Shown here piece after piece: positions 17,800-27,564 of a DNA stretch of 64,000 nucleotides. The notes under the pieces are model-generated. The model was not told the origin of the DNA. It did no database searches and saw nothing but the letters and a program-made list of their open reading frames with translations. How positions within the stretch are numbered: the first letter of the stretch is position 1; the number at the start of each line of letters is the position of its first letter. Location of the stretch: contig WMKK01000006.1 in NCBI GenBank assembly GCA_012295225.1, positions 765,114 to 829,113 of the forward strand. The letters run 5' to 3'. The stretch comes from Ostreococcus mediterraneus. Taxonomy: Eukaryota; Chlorophyta; Mamiellophyceae; Mamiellales; Bathycoccaceae. The position numbers and the translations under genes are program-made.

Positions 17800-18014
17800 C
17801 GTCGTCGTCGTCGCGCACGTCGTCGTGCACGTCGTCTTGTGGGACGCGCGCGCGTGGGTGTGTCGTCGTCGACGGCTTTGAGGGCGTCACCGAGGGTGGG
17901 ACGGACGCGCCCGGGGTCCTCGTATGCGTATACAGTATGAGACATGGATGGCTTACATACTGTGCACCATGTAAGGCTTTATAGGTATAAAACGTGCCCG
18001 GCGTGCGACAGCTG

Positions 18015-18995
18015 ATGGATTTGAAACTGAAGTCGCGTGGGCGCGTCTTCACACGCGCGCGCGCGGTGGCGAAAGCGGCGACGGGATACGACGCGGCGAT
18101 GAGCAAGGTGAACATCACCCGCCCCGATGGGTACTACGATTTCTACGACGATTTTCTCGATGACGGCGTGTCGGTGGCGCCCAAAGCGTTGCGAGCAAAG
18201 ATTCGCACGTTTTTGGAAAAGTGGAACGTGACGGCGACGTCGTTTCAGAAGGTGATTGCGGTGAATTCGAATTCGTATGGGAAGTTTATGACTATGCAGT
18301 ATAAGAATCAATGGAGCGCGACGAGTAATGGGACGTACATGAGTGCGGCGTATTTCTTTTATGTTGATCAGAAGCTCGGGAAGGATTCGATTACGGCGAC
18401 GTTGAAGCGCGGGCAAGCGGTGGCGGCGAGTGGGATAACATCGAGCATGGCGCAGCCTTTGGTTGAGCCGAATAGTAATGGTGTTCAAGCGACGGCTGGG
18501 TTGCCGTCGTCCTCGAAGTCGTCCGTGGGTCTGACGCCGCGCGGCATGCCGAAGACGGCGCGACCGGCGCAAAAGCCGCCGCTTCCAGACCTTTCGTCGG
18601 TGAACATCGATGAGCGCGTCTTCTTAAACCCCAAAGAAGTTCGCGCCGAAATCTCAGCCATCAAACGCCGGTACAAGTGTAACAACGCCTCGATCGGCCG
18701 TGCGGTTGGCGAGATGAATTCCCAACCAGGCGCGGCTGTCTCTCGATTTCTCGACAAGGGTGGCGACTTTGGCGGCGGGCAGATGGAAATCTACCGTCCT
18801 CTCGCGCATTTCTGCGAAAAGTTTCGCGTGTATGAAAACAAGCCAAAGTCTGCGAAGCGTATAATGCTCGAGGCCGAAGCCGCCGATGGAAGGCCATATT
18901 TGGGACACGACACGTCGCGTCCGACGATTTTCTTTCCCGGCGCCTTCTTGGCCAAAGACAGTTTGGGGCGATTACATTATCAGTCGGGCTACTAA
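18015..18995 (+). CDS. Protein with two DUF7726-like helical domains
   Basis: About 326 residues from the first ATG (18015); an internal ATG at 18099 (MSKVNITRPDG) is an alternative start. Two related domains are visible. The first runs from about VAPKALRAKIRTFLEKWNV through VNSNSYGKFM to YFFYVDQ. The second runs from LNPKEVRAEISAIKRRYKC through GRAVGEMN to RPLAHFCEKFRVY. The pattern (KIR..L....... F...I.VN..S...F, then aromatic pair) is that of DUF7726, best known from fungal proteins and predicted to be a homeodomain-like helical fold. The two are joined by a Ser/Pro linker. DNA binding is a possibility, not shown. Confidence 0.65.
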   Translation: MDLKLKSRGRVFTRARAVAKAATGYDAAMSKVNITRPDGYYDFYDDFLDDGVSVAPKALRAKIRTFLEKWNVTATSFQKVIAVNSNSYGKFMTMQYKNQWSATSNGTYMSAAYFFYVDQKLGKDSITATLKRGQAVAASGITSSMAQPLVEPNSNGVQATAGLPSSSKSSVGLTPRGMPKTARPAQKPPLPDLSSVNIDERVFLNPKEVRAEISAIKRRYKCNNASIGRAVGEMNSQPGAAVSRFLDKGGDFGGGQMEIYRPLAHFCEKFRVYENKPKSAKRIMLEAEAADGRPYLGHDTSRPTIFFPGAFLAKDSLGRLHYQSGY

Positions 18996-19143
18996 TAAGG
19001 CATCGAAATCTAGCGCAAAAACAATGACATGCTGTACATACATTGCATTTGAAACATCTCGCGCGAGACACGCTGTAATATCAACATGGATGACGAATCT
19101 TGATGCGTTTCTCGCGTTTTGACCACCACAGTTCGCGCCTCTC

Positions 19144-19881
19144 ATGCCTTCGAAGACATGGACGCGCGGTGACGCCACCGCGGCGCCATCGACGAGGGAA
19201 GCCACAAAATCCAAACACGTGGCGACCGCAGCGGCGCCACCGAAGCGCAAGGCGACTTGGGAACGCGGCGTGGACGCGTTGAGTCCGTCAACGGGAACGA
19301 AGGCTACCGTGCCCACGGCGAGCGCTACGAAGCGCCCGAGGCGCAGCGTCGACGGCGCGGCATCAAAAGCGCCGACGAAAGCGTCGCTAAACGCAACAGC
19401 GGCGCCTTTTGAACCCAAGAGCGCGCTCGAGGCGAAATTAAAGGCGGTGGAGGCGGAAAAGGCAAAGCTACGCGCGGCGATTGAGGCGCAAAAGCGCAAA
19501 ATGGATGAAGCCAAAGCTGCAAAAGAAAAGAAGGATGCCGACGCGCGAGATAAAGCTGAACGCGTGAAGCGCGCTGGTAATTTATTGAGTGGTTTCCGAG
19601 GCGTGCGTAAAGCGGTTGAGGAACGAGAGGAGAAATTAGCACCGCAAGCTGAACAACTTTCGGCGGCGGAAATAGAACGTCGGGCGGTGCAGCGCGTGGT
19701 GCTCGCGGGAAGCGACTGGGCAATTTTAGACCTTCCTCCTGGCTCGCAAAAGAAGTGGATTAAGAAATCATACATGGAGCTGGCGAAGATTTTACATCCC
19801 GATAAGTGCCAAGCCCCTGGGGCGAAGGAAGCGTTTCAGAAACTCTCCAAAGCGTACCGCGCGCTGTCGTCGACAGAGTAA
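19144..19881 (+). CDS. C-terminal J-domain protein (auxilin-like layout)
   Basis: 245 residues. A basic Ala/Thr/Lys-rich N-terminus is followed by a charged coiled-coil (about 95-160, KLKAVEAEKAKLRAAIEAQ) and a J domain at the very end, with the HPD motif in ILHPDKC. A J domain at the C-terminus preceded by coiled coil resembles auxilin/cyclin-G-kinase-type co-chaperones that recruit Hsp70. No clathrin-binding motif or PTEN-like domain is evident, so the auxilin comparison concerns layout only. Confidence 0.7.
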   Translation: MPSKTWTRGDATAAPSTREATKSKHVATAAAPPKRKATWERGVDALSPSTGTKATVPTASATKRPRRSVDGAASKAPTKASLNATAAPFEPKSALEAKLKAVEAEKAKLRAAIEAQKRKMDEAKAAKEKKDADARDKAERVKRAGNLLSGFRGVRKAVEEREEKLAPQAEQLSAAEIERRAVQRVVLAGSDWAILDLPPGSQKKWIKKSYMELAKILHPDKCQAPGAKEAFQKLSKAYRALSSTE

Positions 19882-20062
19882 CGCTGCTCGCACGTTCGTT
19901 GTCGTTGTCGTCGGCGGCATCGCCATGCCAGTGACCGGTTCTAGTAGTCTTTAGTTAAATCCTAGCGCCCACATCATCTGTAGCACATCCTGTAAAAGCA
20001 GTATTGTTTAAAGTAAGCTGCTCTTCATTCGGCGACTCGCGGCGGTCAACCGCCGCACGCGC

Positions 20063-20659
20063 ATGCCTGAAACCTTGAGCGATGCTTTCGCGCGCGTCAA
20101 CGTCAACGATACCGCGCGCGTGATGGCGAATGATGAGGCCATCACGCGCGCATTCAGCGCGCCCGTGGATTTTCCCGAGCTCGGCGCCCTCGACGACGCC
20201 ACGCTCGTCGAATTGCTCACCTCTGACGACGCCTTTGCGCGTTACGTGGCGAGTACAGCGCACGTCAACGATAGCGCGACGTTTGTGAATGATCTACGTC
20301 ACGACATTACGCGCGTGTGCGCTGTGAATGAGCGTCTCATGGAGGATTTGCGCTCGACGTGCGCGAGAGCCGCGGCGACGCGGGCGAGCGACGCCGACGC
20401 AGCTCGTCGCTCGTTTGAAGCCACCAAACGCGAGTACGATGAGAAAAGGTCGTCACAAACCTTAGATAGTACGTTAGCTAAATTAGATTCTCGTCGCGAT
20501 GCGGCAAATGCAGCGTCAGATGAGATGTTGGCGGATGTGAGACGCGTTCCAGGCGTGGCTTCGCGCGCCGCTATGGATGACTTTGTGCATCAGTACTTAG
20601 CTCTTCGAATGCGCGCGCATGAGGCGTCCATCATTGGTGAAATCGTTCGCAAAGGATGA
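20063..20659 (+). CDS. VPS37: VPS37-like ESCRT-I subunit (Mod(r) domain)
   Basis: 198 residues, mostly helical. An N-terminal Pro-poor segment ends with FPELGALDDATLVELLTSDDAFARYV, the typical start of the Mod(r)/VPS37 domain. A long coiled coil follows (about 75-150). The end, FVHQYLALRMRAHEASIIGEIVR, fits the conserved VPS37 C-terminal helix. In other eukaryotes VPS37 pairs with VPS23/28 to sort ubiquitinated membrane proteins. The call is from pattern only; sequence similarity in this family is low. Confidence 0.6.
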   Translation: MPETLSDAFARVNVNDTARVMANDEAITRAFSAPVDFPELGALDDATLVELLTSDDAFARYVASTAHVNDSATFVNDLRHDITRVCAVNERLMEDLRSTCARAAATRASDADAARRSFEATKREYDEKRSSQTLDSTLAKLDSRRDAANAASDEMLADVRRVPGVASRAAMDDFVHQYLALRMRAHEASIIGEIVRKG

Positions 20660-20958
20660 CATGGAATGTTGTTTTACAAGTCCCCAGTGATGGCGTTATC
20701 TTATTAGCGGGTGTGGTACAGTTAGCCGATTGAAATTGAAAACGTTGTATGTCCAAGCAAGTTGTATATAAACTTTAAAGAACAGTGAATTGCCAACCGT
20801 ATTCCACCGGTGTCGGTATACAGTCCACGCCATTCGCCACGAGTCGTATGCGAATGTTGTTACTGGACGCTAAGGCTACTTTTACGAATGTAACTTTAAC
20901 TTTTGCGCGCGCGACAGTCCCGGCGCCACAATTCCACGCGCGCCTCGTCGTGGAACTC

Positions 20959-21918
20959 ATGTCGACGACGACGTCGATGACGCCGCACGCCGCGAGATTG
21001 ATGACACACGCGCGCCCGTCGTCGTCGCGCATCGCATCGCCGTCGCCGTCGACGCCAAAGACGTCGGCAAAGACGACAATGTGTGCTTTGGATAAGCGTC
21101 GGCATCGCTCGCGCGGGACATTCGCGGTGTCATCGGCGTCGTCGTCGAGCGGAGCGATCGGGGACGTCGCTGGGAACCCGTATGAACAGACGTCGAGCGC
21201 GGCGAACGAGCGACAGGCGCTGTTTAACGATATCGCGCCCGTGTATGATCGTTTAAACGACCAGCTCAGCTTGGGGTTGCATCGGGCGTGGAAGCGGTGC
21301 GCGGTGAAGTGGTGCGGCGCGACGATTGGCGCGCGCGCGCTCGACGTGTGTTGCGGCAGTGGTGACGTGGCAATTAAGCTTTCTGATGCCGTGGGCGCGA
21401 CTGGCGCCGTGGTTGGGTTGGATTTCGCGGCGAATCAATTAAAGTACGCTGGGGAGAAGGAGGCGAGCCGACGGGTGGAGCTCGGGGAGTACGCCGAGTC
21501 GCGCATGGCGCCGATTGAATGGATCGAAGGCGATGCGTTGGCGTTACCGTTTGAAGATGATTCGTTTGATTGTGCCACGATTGCGTATGGATTGCGTAAC
21601 GTGAGTGATATTCCGTTGGCGTTGAGGGAATTACGTCGCGTGGTGCGTCCCGGGGCCAAGGTGGCGGTTTTGGATTTTAACAATCCGACGGATGCGACGA
21701 CGGCTTCGGTGCAAGGTTTCGTTTTAGATAACATTGTCGTGCCGTTTGCGGATTTAAATGGCGTCGCGGCGGAGTATAGGTATTTGCGTCCGAGCATCGA
21801 GCGGTTTCCTCGAGGGCAAGAGCAGGTGGATTTGGCGCGCGACGCGGGCTTTAGCCAGGCGGAATTTTACGAATTGCAACCGGGCGGTTTAATGGGTTGC
21901 CTCGTCGCCACCAAGTAG
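20959..21918 (+). CDS. MENG: Demethylphylloquinone methyltransferase MenG (UbiE/COQ5 family), plastid
   Basis: 319 residues from ATG 20959, with a Ser/Thr/Arg-rich transit peptide (to about residue 75). The UbiE core follows: LFNDIAPVYDRLNDQLSLGLHRAWKR, SAM motif I ALDVCCGSGDVAIKL, GLDFAANQL, the IEGDALALPFEDDSFD block and IAYGLRNVSD, then LRRVVRPGAKVAVLDF. The C-terminal YLRPSIERFPRGQEQ matches the MenG/UbiE family. With a plastid transit peptide the expected product is phylloquinone for photosystem I. COQ5, the mitochondrial paralog, is the alternative. Earlier open codons upstream of the ATG begin with GTG and are unlikely to be used. Confidence 0.85.
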   Translation: MSTTTSMTPHAARLMTHARPSSSRIASPSPSTPKTSAKTTMCALDKRRHRSRGTFAVSSASSSSGAIGDVAGNPYEQTSSAANERQALFNDIAPVYDRLNDQLSLGLHRAWKRCAVKWCGATIGARALDVCCGSGDVAIKLSDAVGATGAVVGLDFAANQLKYAGEKEASRRVELGEYAESRMAPIEWIEGDALALPFEDDSFDCATIAYGLRNVSDIPLALRELRRVVRPGAKVAVLDFNNPTDATTASVQGFVLDNIVVPFADLNGVAAEYRYLRPSIERFPRGQEQVDLARDAGFSQAEFYELQPGGLMGCLVATK

Positions 21919-22020
21919 GAATTGTGAGTTGAGTTGTTGTTGTTGTTATAATAATAAAACACATGATGATGATGATGATACGATGTATGACAGAAAACCA
22001 GTAGTACTAGTCAATATAAG

Positions 22021-23589
22021 TTAGCGCACGAGCGCGGCAAAGTAAAAAGGAAGTACAAAGTTATCGACGCCGTCGCTCGTCAATTCGCACGCTGCCGTCA
22101 ACGCGCTCGCAAAGACGAGACGCGTGAATGAAATGTCGACATCAGACACGCACAAGGCGGCAGCGATGGTCGATATCGTAAAAGCTAACGAGCCCTCGAT
22201 TGTTTTTGCCGACGCCGAGCTAAACACGCGATGTTTGCCCATAGTGACGCCAACGATCGCGGCGAAGCTGTCGCCGACACCGAGCGTGAGGAATCCCGAC
22301 CACGGCGCGAGTGACCGCGCGCCGATGCCTTCACTCATCCATAAAGGTACAGCTACACCTAGTAAAAGCGAAAAATGATCTAAAACTAACCTTGGCGACG
22401 ATGAGGTTTTAGTCGTGACGACTGCAGCGGCACAATCGCCGTACATTCGCGTGATGAAGGCGCCGACGCGACCCGAGCCGTGATGGATGTCGCACAGGCG
22501 CGCGAATTCCACCGCCGCGAAGAGCGCAAACGCCACGGCGAATGCGACGCGAAGTAAATCTTCATGCGCGCGCATGACTGGGGTGAACATGATGACGACG
22601 AGAAAGTGAAATATCTTCCTGCGTATCGTGTTAGATACCGAACTTCTGGTGCGATGGATGGCGTACAACGCCGCGGCGACAGAGATGAGCCAATACGTTC
22701 CGAGCGCGAATAACGTCTTCATGGGCGTCGTCTGCAACGTGAAACGTACCAATGCGTGATAAATGCTCGGACTACTACTCTGACGCATGGATCCATGGAA
22801 TATGGCGCGATAGAACGCTTCAGGGATGGCGAGAATACCCAACACTGTGGCTACGACGGTCCATCGAGCCGCGCGTCGGCGTCGGCTCGCCAAGCGCGCT
22901 CCGGCGAATATAAACCCCGCCCCGAGCGCGCAAAATCCCGTCCCGAGCACCATCACCGGCGAATTCTCAATCATAATACTATTAACACTATCATTCTCAC
23001 GTCCAACCATGAGTATCTTGACGCTTAACGATGCCAAGGCGGCCATTCCGAGCGAACACGACAACATTTCATCCTCCCTCGCGCTCGACCCGAGCGCCAC
23101 CGCGGCCCACCTCGCGGCGCTCACCATGACGCTATCCATCGCAAACGCCCCGAACACCACGCGCAATGCAAACATGTACACCACGGCGGAGATAAACGTG
23201 CGCATGGCGCCGCTCGCGGTGAAACAACAATCGGTAAACGCCACGCTCGCGACGGCGGCAAACGTTTCTCCGAGCGCCGAGGCTCTCGTCCCGAGCGTCG
23301 ACGAGCGCGACACCACGCTCGCCAGCGCCCACACCGGCGCTAAACCAGGTAAAGCATTGAACGACGCATACGTTGACGCCGACGCCGACGAGCGATGCGC
23401 GTTGATGGCGCGACGCATGGCGCCGTACGACGCGCACATCACCGTCGCCATGTTGATGACATCGACATCCTCTAACGGTACGCCGCTCGCCCCACGTCGC
23501 GCGCGCGCGAAATCGCTCACGACAATCAATGTGGTAATGCCGACGACGAGCGTGCGCGCGCGGTCGAGCGCGGACGCGCGCATGGTCAT
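22021..23589 (-). CDS. DOLK: Dolichol kinase
   Basis: 522 residues with many membrane helices. The C-terminal half holds the kinase family motifs: RRKIFHFLVVIMF, then LTLGVGDSFAAIVGVTMGKHR, KTIEGSLAFT and the CELTSDGVDNFVLPFYFA ending shared by dolichol kinases. It phosphorylates dolichol with CTP on the ER to make dolichyl phosphate for glycosylation. The frame stays open for another ~140 codons upstream of ATG 23589, but that stretch is Arg-rich and antisense to a small gene, so I start at MTMRASALD. Related phytol kinases share motifs but lack this length and ending. DPM1, which uses dolichyl phosphate, is 10 kb away. Confidence 0.8.
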   Translation of the reverse strand: MTMRASALDRARTLVVGITTLIVVSDFARARRGASGVPLEDVDVINMATVMCASYGAMRRAINAHRSSASASTYASFNALPGLAPVWALASVVSRSSTLGTRASALGETFAAVASVAFTDCCFTASGAMRTFISAVVYMFALRVVFGAFAMDSVMVSAARWAAVALGSSAREDEMLSCSLGMAALASLSVKILMVGRENDSVNSIMIENSPVMVLGTGFCALGAGFIFAGARLASRRRRAARWTVVATVLGILAIPEAFYRAIFHGSMRQSSSPSIYHALVRFTLQTTPMKTLFALGTYWLISVAAALYAIHRTRSSVSNTIRRKIFHFLVVIMFTPVMRAHEDLLRVAFAVAFALFAAVEFARLCDIHHGSGRVGAFITRMYGDCAAAVVTTKTSSSPRLVLDHFSLLLGVAVPLWMSEGIGARSLAPWSGFLTLGVGDSFAAIVGVTMGKHRVFSSASAKTIEGSLAFTISTIAAALCVSDVDISFTRLVFASALTAACELTSDGVDNFVLPFYFAALVR

Positions 23590-23652
23590 GGTGCGCGCGA
23601 GGCGAGGCGCGAGAGTCGCACAGTGCGGCACACGGCGACGCGGGACTCGGGG

Positions 23653-23955
23653 ATGTTTGTCATCGATCGCGCGAGCGTCAAGGCGGCAGTGTACGCGCGA
23701 TTGCGTGCGAATGGGGCGTTTCGTGATGATGTCGTCGTTGATGATGACTGTGATGGCGTGAACGCGACGTGTGGTGGTGATGAAGATGATGTTGATGGTG
23801 ATTGCTTGCGTTGGGCGCGCGCGTCGTTGACTCGATTGCCGTCGTCGTCGTCGTCGTCGTCGTCGTTTATCATTCACGCGAGCGTTGATGATGAAACGCG
23901 CGTGATGCACTACGTTTTTTCGTATTGGCGCGCGTTGAGCGCGCTGCCGCGTTGA
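23653..23955 (+). CDS. Small unknown protein, divergent from dolichol kinase
   Basis: About 100 residues from ATG 23653 (an ATG at 23623 would add ten). It begins MFVIDRASVKAAVYARLRAN, has an Asp-rich middle and a Ser run, and ends with FIIHASVDDETRVMHYVFSYWRALSALPR. Codon use resembles its neighbours. Only about 60 bases separate it from the dolichol kinase start. I do not recognise a family. It could still be chance, since the reverse strand is also open. Confidence 0.45.
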   Translation: MFVIDRASVKAAVYARLRANGAFRDDVVVDDDCDGVNATCGGDEDDVDGDCLRWARASLTRLPSSSSSSSSFIIHASVDDETRVMHYVFSYWRALSALPR

Positions 23956-24076
23956 TATTTTGTTACCACAAACTAGACGGATAGTTTGTCCCGACGAGGC
24001 GCGCAAAGCGCAAAGCCACTTTGCATCGCAGCGAGACGTCGAGCGGACGTGTACATCACATTGAACGTCACGCGAG

Positions 24077-24529
24077 ATGGGGCGGACGTTGAGGACGTCT
24101 CGGAGGACGTCTGTGATTCGGGCTGTGCTCGCGTTCGCGCTCGCGCTCGGCGTCGCTCCCGCGCGAGGCGTGGACGTGAGCGGCTCGGCATTTTTCGACG
24201 TCTTTGGGTTCGAGCTCAGCGCCTCGGCGGCGTTTGACGTCGTGTGTGAATTTATAAATCCATTCTTGTCGCCCCAGTATCAGTTGTCGAGTTGCCTGGG
24301 GGAGGAGACGGGCGCTGGGGATTACGACGAGCCGGTTGAAGACCAAGTCGAACAAGAACAAGGCCAAGACATCGTCGCCGGCACGGTCGTCGACGAAGTC
24401 GACAGCGGCGCCTTCACGGGCGGTTACACTGGAAACGTCGCCGGCGGTATTGGCGGCGCTGCCATCGGCGGCGTTGCGGGAGGTTCGGGCGCGGCGCTCG
24501 GCTCACTCAGCGCCGGCGCGGGCTTGTAA
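24077..24529 (+). CDS. Secreted or membrane-lumen orphan with Gly-rich tail
   Basis: 150 residues. An N-terminal Arg-rich region and hydrophobic core (RAVLAFALALGVAPARG) form a clear signal peptide with likely cleavage after about residue 31. The mature part has a hydrophobic aromatic region with two Cys (VCEFINP and SSCLG), an acidic Glu/Gln stretch and a Gly/Ala-rich C-terminus with repeated GGxxGG blocks that could pass a membrane or self-associate. No family recognised. Confidence 0.6.
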   Translation: MGRTLRTSRRTSVIRAVLAFALALGVAPARGVDVSGSAFFDVFGFELSASAAFDVVCEFINPFLSPQYQLSSCLGEETGAGDYDEPVEDQVEQEQGQDIVAGTVVDEVDSGAFTGGYTGNVAGGIGGAAIGGVAGGSGAALGSLSAGAGL

Positions 24530-24655
24530 GGACGACGTTCCTTTCTTCGCGCGAAACCATCATGTTCACTATGAACTGCGCCGACCCCGTCCGTGCCGCA
24601 GCGTCGTGCGTCAACGCTGTGTATAGTATTCTCGCGACTTGTACGTATGTAACGC

Positions 24656-24687
24656 ATTCAATTCAATTGAATTGAATTGAATTGAAT
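24656..24687. repeat. (TTGAA)n microsatellite
   Basis: A five-base unit repeated about four to five times on one strand, mirrored by two ATTCA units at its left side, so the array is partly self-complementary. Confidence 0.85.
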
Positions 24688-24870
24688 CACACGCAATCGA
24701 GCTCTAGTTTGCGTCTATTCGCGCGACGAAGAAAAGTACCCATACTTCTCGACACTCCAACCACACGCCCACGTCTAGGCCACTACGAGCGGCGCTGGCG
24801 AGCGATCACGTGACTATTATTGAACTAGCTGTCGTTGTAAAGAATGAATGTGTGTACGTATTAATACTGT

Positions 24871-24889
24871 ATGCTCGCTAGTCGATCAT
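24871..24889 (+). repeat. 19-bp direct repeat, copy 1
   Basis: ATGCTCGCTAGTCGATCAT, identical to the copy at 25085-25103. Confidence 0.9.
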
Positions 24890-25084
24890 ATATATTTTAA
24901 AATTGCTGCATCGCATTGAGAGAGTTCCGCGGAGAAGTTCTGCTTAGTTGGAAGAGAAGGCGCGCGTTTGTGTTTGTTCGCTTCAATGGGCGCGCTCTCA
25001 TCGCGTGTATGAGTCGAGTGCGTGCGCAACGACGTTTCTTAGTACTGTAATATGCTTAATTAAAAAGAATTGAATTAATGTAAT

Positions 25085-25103
25085 ATGCTCGCTAGTCGAT
25101 CAT
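25085..25103 (+). repeat. 19-bp direct repeat, copy 2
   Basis: Exact copy of 24871-24889. Both copies are preceded by ATTAAT-like AT-rich sequence and followed about 35-40 bases later by GAGAGTTCCGC. Confidence 0.9.
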
Positions 25104-25171
25104 TATACAAGTGGCGCGCCTGAAAGTGTTGGCTCCGTCGCGTGAGAGTTCCGCTTCGACAAGGAAGTTCA

Positions 25172-27331
25172 TCAATTATTAGCCTTCTCTTCGGCTTTTT
25201 TCGCAGAAAGTGCCGTCTGAATAGCCATAGGGACAGGCTCATATCTCGCTAACTTCATGGAGTAGTTGGCGCGACCCTTGGTCATACCGCGCAACTTGGA
25301 GACGTAGTTGAACATTTCCGCGAGCGGGACGAACGCCTTGACCGTCTTGAGGCCACCCGGCTTGTCGCCGAGTTCGTTGACGGCGCCACGACGAGAGTTC
25401 AAGTCACCAATGACATCACCCATGGATTCTTCCGGGGTAATGACGTCGACTTGCATAACGGGTTCCAAAAGCTTGGGCGCGCACTTGGAGATACCTTCAC
25501 GGAATGCACCCTTGGCGGCGAGTTCGAACGCCATGACGGAGGAATCGACGTCGTGGTAGGCGCCATCAAACAACGTGCATCGCACGTCGACGACGGGGAA
25601 ACCGGCAATGATACCAGAGCCCATCATCATTTCAAGACCGCTGGCAACACCCGGGATGTATTCCTTGGGCACAGAGCCCCCCTTGAGGTCGGTGGTGAAC
25701 TCAAAGCCTGAGCCAGGCTCCATCGGCTCAAATCGAATTTGCACTTCGGCGTATTGACCGGAACCACCAGATTGCTTCTTGTGCGTGTACTTGACAGACG
25801 CAGACTTGGAAATGGATTCACGGTAGTTGACTTGCGGCGCACCAACGTTGGCTTCAACCTTGAATTCGCGCTTAAGACGGTCGACGATAATTTCGAGGTG
25901 AAGTTCACCCATACCTTCGATGATGGTTTGGTTGGTTTCGTCGTCGCGCGTGAAGTGGAACGAAGGATCTTCTTGAGCGAGCTTGATCAAACCAGTGGAC
26001 ATCTTTTCAATGTCAGCCTTGGTCTTGGGTTCGATGGCAACCTTAATAACCGGATCCGGGAATTCCATGCGCTCGAGAATGATCGGCGCAGATTGGTCGC
26101 ACAACGTGTCACCAGTCGTCGTGTCCTTGAGACCGCCGATGGCGACAATGTCACCCGTGCGCGCGCACTTGATGTCTTCACGCTCGTTGGCGTGCATTTC
26201 AAGAAGACGCCCGATGCGTTCCTTCTTACCCTTGACAGAGTTGAACGCGTAAGAACCCGCGGACATCACGCCAGAGTACACGCGGGTGAACGTGAGGGAA
26301 CCAACGAACGGATCGGTGGCCACCTTGAACGCCAACGCCGACAACGGTTCGTCGTCAGACGCCTTGCGGTACATCTTCTTTTCCTTGTCATCGACATCGG
26401 TACCTTCGACGGGAGGGACATCAGTCGGCGCCGGCAAGTAACGGAGCACGGCGTCGAGCATGGGTTGCACACCCTTGTTCTTGAACGCGGAACCGCACAA
26501 GACCGGGACAAACTTCATCGCGCACGTGCCCTTGCGGATGCAGCGAATGAGGTCCTCCTCGCTCGGCTCTTCGCCTTCGAGGTACGCCATCATGACGTCG
26601 TCGTCCATTTCGACAGCCTTTTCAACCATGGCGGCGCGGTATTCGGCAGCCTTTTCCTTGAGGTCATCCGGGATTTCGAGCACGTCCCAAGACGCACCGA
26701 GCTCTTCGCCTTGCCACACGAGCGCCTTCATGGAAATCAAGTCGATGACGCCGGCGAATTCTTCTTCGGCGCCAATCGGGATTTGAAGCGGAATCGGGTT
26801 CGCGCCGAGGTTCTTGATGATCATGTCAATGGTTCTGTAGTAGTTGGCACCCATACGGTCCATCTTGTTCACGAAACAGAGACGGGGAACGCGGTACTTG
26901 TCGGCTTGACGCCACACCGTTTCGGACTGCGGTTCGACGCCGGCGACAGAGTCAAAAAGGCAGACGGCGCCGTCGAGCACGCGCAACGCGCGTTCAACTT
27001 CAAGCGTGAAATCGACGTGACCAGGGGTATCAATAATGTTAATACGGTGGCCCGCCCATGCGCACGTCGTCGCGGCAGAGGTAATGGTAATACCACGCTC
27101 TTGTTCTTGTTCCATCCAGTCCATCGTCGCCGCGCCTTCGTGCACTTCGCCAATCTTGTGCGAACGACCAGTGTAGTACAAAATACGTTCCGTCGTCGTC
27201 GTCTTACCCGCATCAATGTGCGCCATAATACCAATGTTACGGTACGTGTTAAGCGGGATTATACGCGGTTCAACTTCATCCTTGGCGGCACGAACGACAA
27301 CGGCGCCGCGGCGCGCGACGCGCTTCGTCGC
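25172..27331 (-). CDS. Elongation factor G, plastid type (main exon)
   Basis: The exon encodes 719 residues. After an Arg/Val/Ala stretch ending VVVRAAKDE (end of a transit peptide) comes [20 protein letters not shown] (P-loop), [11 protein letters not shown] (switch I), DTPGHVDF (G3) and [12 protein letters not shown] (G4), then domains II-V to an Ala/Lys/Asn tail. It closely follows bacterial and plastid EF-G (SCO1 in plants), which translocates ribosomes. The open frame has no ATG before MAHIDAG: its first codon in the unspliced reading is GTG at 27352. An AG acceptor at 27332-27333 gives a phase-0 exon start, so the first exon lies upstream. Identity is certain; start unresolved. Confidence 0.93.
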   Translation of the reverse strand, partial: ATKRVARRGAVVVRAAKDEVEPRIIPLNTYRNIGIMAHIDAGKTTTTERILYYTGRSHKIGEVHEGAATMDWMEQEQERGITITSAATTCAWAGHRINIIDTPGHVDFTLEVERALRVLDGAVCLFDSVAGVEPQSETVWRQADKYRVPRLCFVNKMDRMGANYYRTIDMIIKNLGANPIPLQIPIGAEEEFAGVIDLISMKALVWQGEELGASWDVLEIPDDLKEKAAEYRAAMVEKAVEMDDDVMMAYLEGEEPSEEDLIRCIRKGTCAMKFVPVLCGSAFKNKGVQPMLDAVLRYLPAPTDVPPVEGTDVDDKEKKMYRKASDDEPLSALAFKVATDPFVGSLTFTRVYSGVMSAGSYAFNSVKGKKERIGRLLEMHANEREDIKCARTGDIVAIGGLKDTTTGDTLCDQSAPIILERMEFPDPVIKVAIEPKTKADIEKMSTGLIKLAQEDPSFHFTRDDETNQTIIEGMGELHLEIIVDRLKREFKVEANVGAPQVNYRESISKSASVKYTHKKQSGGSGQYAEVQIRFEPMEPGSGFEFTTDLKGGSVPKEYIPGVASGLEMMMGSGIIAGFPVVDVRCTLFDGAYHDVDSSVMAFELAAKGAFREGISKCAPKLLEPVMQVDVITPEESMGDVIGDLNSRRGAVNELGDKPGGLKTVKAFVPLAEMFNYVSKLRGMTKGRANYSMKLARYEPVPMAIQTALSAKKAEEKANN

Positions 27332-27564
27332 CTGCGAGGTCAAAACAGCCACGGGCGCAATTGGTCAGTCCTTTGCGTCATCGGTCGGTGCACCCACCAT
27401 CGCGATCGCGATCGCGCCCGAACACGCGCGCTTAACGTGGCGCATAAAACACCCATGGTCATCATCCCCTCGCACGCGCCCTCGCGCCCTCGCCCGTCGC
27501 CCCGTCGACGCCTCCAGTCGACGTCATCCACCCCGCCGCCGCCTTATCCGCCGACGCCCCGTAC
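27332..27564 (-). other. Candidate 5' intron of EF-G
   Basis: On the reverse strand a branch-like ACTGAC (at 27364-27369) lies about 33 bases before the CTCGCAG acceptor. One compatible donor is CGC|GTACGG at 27564, joining in phase 0 to a 37-codon exon that would begin at ATG 27675. That exon is Arg-rich and ends RFAVARAIAR, plausible as a transit peptide. Other donors cannot be excluded. Confidence 0.45.

Larger units (their letters stand above)
24530..25171. other. AT-richer convergent spacer with short repeats
   Basis: About 640 bases between the secreted orphan and EF-G, both ending here. It is visibly lower in GC than the genes and holds a (TTGAA)n microsatellite and a 19-base direct repeat about 214 bases apart. 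A looser second match, GAGAGTTCCGC, follows each copy (about 24920 and 25143), which suggests an old tandem duplication. No coding frame or tRNA found. Confidence 0.5.

Noticed and set aside
23590-24006. N-terminal extension of the dolichol kinase frame
   Set aside because: The extra ~140 residues are Arg and Thr low complexity and antisense to the small plus-strand gene; the MTMRASALD start gives a normal family length.
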